From an uncultured Clostridia bacterium (GTDB taxonomy: Bacteria > Bacillota > Clostridia > Christensenellales > Borkfalkiaceae): a stretch of DNA of 8,376 nucleotides. Of the stretch, positions 6,905 through 8,376 are shown in pieces. The stretch covers positions 1 through 8,376 of the forward strand of contig URMI01000030.1 in the NCBI GenBank assembly GCA_900548845.1, given 5' to 3'. Below the pieces are notes generated by a model. It ran no database searches, was not told where the DNA came from, and saw only the letters and a program-made list of their open reading frames with translations. Numbering within the stretch: the first letter of the stretch is position 1; each line of letters opens with the position of its first letter. The translations under genes and the position numbers were made by a program.

Positions 6905-6934
6905 TTGACTTCTATAGATCGGATCTGATATACT
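6905..6934 (+). promoter_or_regulatory. Promoter of the LysR-type regulator gene
   Basis: TTGACT (6905-6910) and TATACT (6929-6934) are 18 nt apart, and TGA directly before the -10 makes it an extended -10 promoter. Transcription would begin near 6941, so the leader would be only about 13 nt and consist mostly of the ribosome binding site. Confidence 0.6.
6916..6926. promoter_or_regulatory. Palindrome between -35 and -10 of the lysR promoter
   Basis: AGATC-G-GATCT is a perfect 11-bp palindrome lying inside the spacer of the lysR promoter. LysR-type regulators often repress their own gene by binding dyads in the divergent promoter region, and this position would block RNA polymerase. No binding is shown. 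Confidence 0.4.
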
Positions 6935-6953
6935 TGATACGGGAGGCAAGAAA

Positions 6954-7847
6954 ATGGAACTTTTGCAGATGAAATATTTTCTCGCCGTTGCGCGGGAAGA
7001 AAGTATTTCCCGTGCGGCGGACTTTTTGTACATCACCCAGCCCAGCCTCACGCGGCAGATCCAGAGCATGGAAAAAGAGGTCGGACAACAGCTGTTTGTG
7101 CGCGGCGGAAAGAAGATGCGGCTGACCGAAGCGGGGCTGCTTTTAAAAAAGCGCGCGGAGGAGATCCTGGCGCTCTACGAAAAGACGGAGAGCGAACTCA
7201 TCCATCCGCAGCAGTCGGTAAGCGGCAACGTGTATCTGGGCGGAGGAGAAAGTCACGCCATGCAGCTCCTTTTGGATATCGCAAACGAAATGCGGACACA
7301 ATATCCCAACATCAAACTGCACATTTACAGCGGAGATATTTCCGATGTATGCGAGCGGCTCGACAAGGGGCTCATCGACTTTGGGCTTGTCATCCAACCT
7401 GCCGATCTCACAAAGTACGAAAGCATCCGCCTTCCTGCGCTGGAGCGATGGGGACTGCTGATGAACAGGAACCATCCGCTTGCGCATAAGGAGACGATCT
7501 CTCCGCAGGATCTTGTCGGGGTATCCGTCTTTCAGTCCCGCCACACACTCCCCAAAAGCGCTCTGACCGAATGGTATAAGGATGTTGCCGACCAAATCGA
7601 CTTCATCGGCACCTACAACCTTATCTACAACGCGGCGCTTGCGGCAAGATCGGGTTACGGCTGTGTGCTGACACTCGAAAAGCTCGTTAACACTTCGGGC
7701 GAGAGCGAACTGTGTTTTCGTCCGCTCGATCCGCCGCTCACGGCACATCTTGACGTTGTCTGGAAAAAGTATCAGATCTTTTCGCAGGCAGCAACCATCT
7801 TTTTGCGATACTTGCAGGAGAAGTTCTCCTCCTGCAAAGAGAGATAA
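6954..7847 (+). CDS. LysR-family transcriptional regulator
   Basis: A 297-residue protein of the usual LysR length. The N-terminal winged helix-turn-helix covers about residues 1-60 (LLQMKYFLAVAREESISRAA, then ITQPSLTRQIQSMEKEVG and LFVRGGKKMRLTEAG), followed by a linker helix (about 60-87) and a two-lobed periplasmic-binding-protein-like effector domain (about 90-290; GLIDFGLVIQP at 139-149, GYGCVLTLEKLV at 234-245). The start is supported by GGGAGG (6941-6946) 7 nt upstream. It is divergent from the lipoprotein/hydrolase pair with 112 bp between them, the standard arrangement for a LysR regulator and its target. The effector is unknown, since the ligand pocket is not conserved enough to predict. 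Coding is less GC-rich than in the GH39 operon. Confidence 0.95.
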   Translation: MELLQMKYFLAVAREESISRAADFLYITQPSLTRQIQSMEKEVGQQLFVRGGKKMRLTEAGLLLKKRAEEILALYEKTESELIHPQQSVSGNVYLGGGESHAMQLLLDIANEMRTQYPNIKLHIYSGDISDVCERLDKGLIDFGLVIQPADLTKYESIRLPALERWGLLMNRNHPLAHKETISPQDLVGVSVFQSRHTLPKSALTEWYKDVADQIDFIGTYNLIYNAALAARSGYGCVLTLEKLVNTSGESELCFRPLDPPLTAHLDVVWKKYQIFSQAATIFLRYLQEKFSSCKER

Positions 7848-7942
7848 AATGCAGTTTGCTCTTCGTGTGTCCCGATTGTTATCTATATTGTAACATGACT
7901 TACTTATAATAGCAAATGCCTATTTTACATAGTCTTCTATAC

Positions 7943-7998
7943 GCATAAAGCATAACGGAGCCCCGCATCGCCGAGGCTCCGTTTTTTGCACTTTATGC
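7943..7998. repeat. Nested inverted repeat enclosing the lysR terminator
   Basis: GCATAAAG (7943-7950) and CTTTATGC (7991-7998) are perfect 8-bp inverted arms that flank the terminator hairpin and its T-tract. The RNA could form a longer cruciform-like stem, or the leftward reading could also carry a hairpin. The arms are absent from the other copy of the same terminator near 5101, so they are not part of the shared repeat. Confidence 0.5.
7954..7987 (+). terminator. Intrinsic terminator of lysR (repeat copy 2)
   Basis: AACGGAGCC (7954-7962) pairs with GGCTCCGTT (7975-7983), a 9-bp stem with a 12-nt loop and a six-T tract. It stands 106 nt after the lysR stop. Positions 7957-7987 equal 5101-5131 base for base. 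The intervening 7848-7953 stretch is AT-rich and holds promoter-like hexamers but no gene that can be supported. Confidence 0.85.
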
Positions 7999-8017
7999 AA
8001 TTTTTTCACTTTTTTAC

Positions 8018-8045
8018 AAAAGCCCCCGCGGGGATGCGGGGTTTT
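8018..8045. terminator. Hairpin terminator between convergent genes, usable in both directions
   Basis: CCCCGC (8024-8029) and GCGGGG (8036-8041) form a GC stem with a 6-nt loop. Rightward it is followed by TTTT (8042-8045). Leftward it is followed by GC and then TTTT (8021-8018). It lies 10 nt past the stop of the leftward SGNH gene, so its main role is probably to end that transcript, and it can back up the lysR terminator. Confidence 0.7.
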
Positions 8046-8054
8046 CAATGTTTT

Positions 8055-8376
8055 TTATCCAATATTCATCTCTTCCAGCAGCCTGCGGGCGATGATCATA
8101 GAACCCGTGTCGCCGGGGTGAACGCGGTCCCAAGAAATTGAAATGCCGGAGCGGTGCTGTAAGAATTTATCGAACGCCGCCTGCATGTCCACAAATCTGA
8201 GCCCGCGGCGATCGGCGACCTTCTTCATCACGGCGGCGTATCGCTCCGTCATCTGCCGCATCGCGTCCGTCCTGTTCCCCTCCATGAAGAAGGGCGAAAC
8301 GAACACAAACTCGCGCACCTCTTTGGACCTTTCCGCCATTGTTTCGAGGTTGCGCTCATATTCTTCCAAAGAGACG
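8055..8376 (-). CDS. SGNH/GDSL-type hydrolase, C-terminal part (5' end outside window)
   Basis: About 107 codons of a leftward frame are visible, with no start in the window. The frame continues upstream of the possible TTG at 8369 as VSLEEYERN, so that TTG is internal. The visible part shows a helix LEEYERNLETM, a strand FVFVSP, a helix AAVMKKVADRRGLRFVDM, and WDRVHPGDTG, where the Asp and His of D-x-x-H are the catalytic acid and base of block V in SGNH esterases. The nucleophile block GDS lies outside. Such enzymes remove acetyl or acyl groups from sugars or lipids. This part is intact to its stop and ends 10 nt before a terminator hairpin. It converges with lysR, so it belongs to a different unit. 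Confidence 0.85.
   Translation of the reverse strand, partial: VSLEEYERNLETMAERSKEVREFVFVSPFFMEGNRTDAMRQMTERYAAVMKKVADRRGLRFVDMQAAFDKFLQHRSGISISWDRVHPGDTGSMIIARRLLEEMNIG

Noticed and set aside
7143..7748. 201-codon leftward frame antisense to lysR
   Set aside because: Shadow of the LysR effector domain, with no motif and no ribosome binding site.
5101..7987. The two identical 31-mers as ends of a mobile element
   Set aside because: They are direct copies, each ending in a T-tract right after a gene. No transposase lies between them and no target-site duplication is visible, so a terminator role explains them better.

Overview
The window looks like a chromosomal segment of a Gram-positive, probably gut-dwelling, anaerobic Firmicute of the class Clostridia. 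This rests on GC-rich coding DNA, strong AGGAGG-type ribosome binding sites, a lipoprotein with a Gram-positive style proline/glutamate-rich linker, short GC hairpin plus T-tract terminators, and protein families (AraC-type sensor, GH39, DUF4091/GH123-like) that commonly sit together in Clostridia. A placement near Christensenellales is a guess. No rRNA, tRNA, CRISPR array, insertion sequence or phage gene was seen.

Region 1 (1-5131) is a compact sugar-processing locus. A leftward regulator, probably AraC family and cut off by the window start, is divergent from a rightward three-gene operon. The operon encodes a GH39 glycosidase (777-2336), a DUF4091/GH123-like glycoside hydrolase (2333-4057) and a membrane-anchored alpha/beta hydrolase of the HSL/carbohydrate-esterase type (4057-5073). 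The genes overlap by 4 bp (ATGA) and 1 bp (TGATG), so translation is very likely coupled. The glycosidases have no signal peptide, and the charge pattern around the esterase anchor puts its catalytic domain on the inner face of the membrane. The likely job is trimming an imported, substituted oligosaccharide in the cytoplasm. An intrinsic terminator closes the operon.

Region 2 (5168-7987) is a second, independent unit. A LysR-type regulator (6954-7847, rightward) is divergent from a leftward pair: a lipoprotein with a cyclophilin-like domain (6277-6841, broken by a frameshift) and a YcjY/COG1073-type alpha/beta hydrolase (5310-6254). The 112-bp divergent intergenic region carries a good lysR promoter with a palindrome between its -35 and -10, and a 7-bp dyad over the -10-like element facing the lipoprotein.

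Region 3 (7988-8376) holds a bidirectional-looking hairpin and the C-terminal part of a leftward SGNH/GDSL-type esterase that continues beyond the window.

The most checkable oddities are the 2-bp-type frameshift in a GC-dinucleotide tract of the lipoprotein gene, and a 31-nt terminator (hairpin, loop and T-tract) that occurs twice identically 2.9 kb apart. The GH39/GH123-like/esterase operon is the best candidate for an uncharacterised pathway, but each component belongs to a recognised superfamily and nothing here proves a wholly new system.
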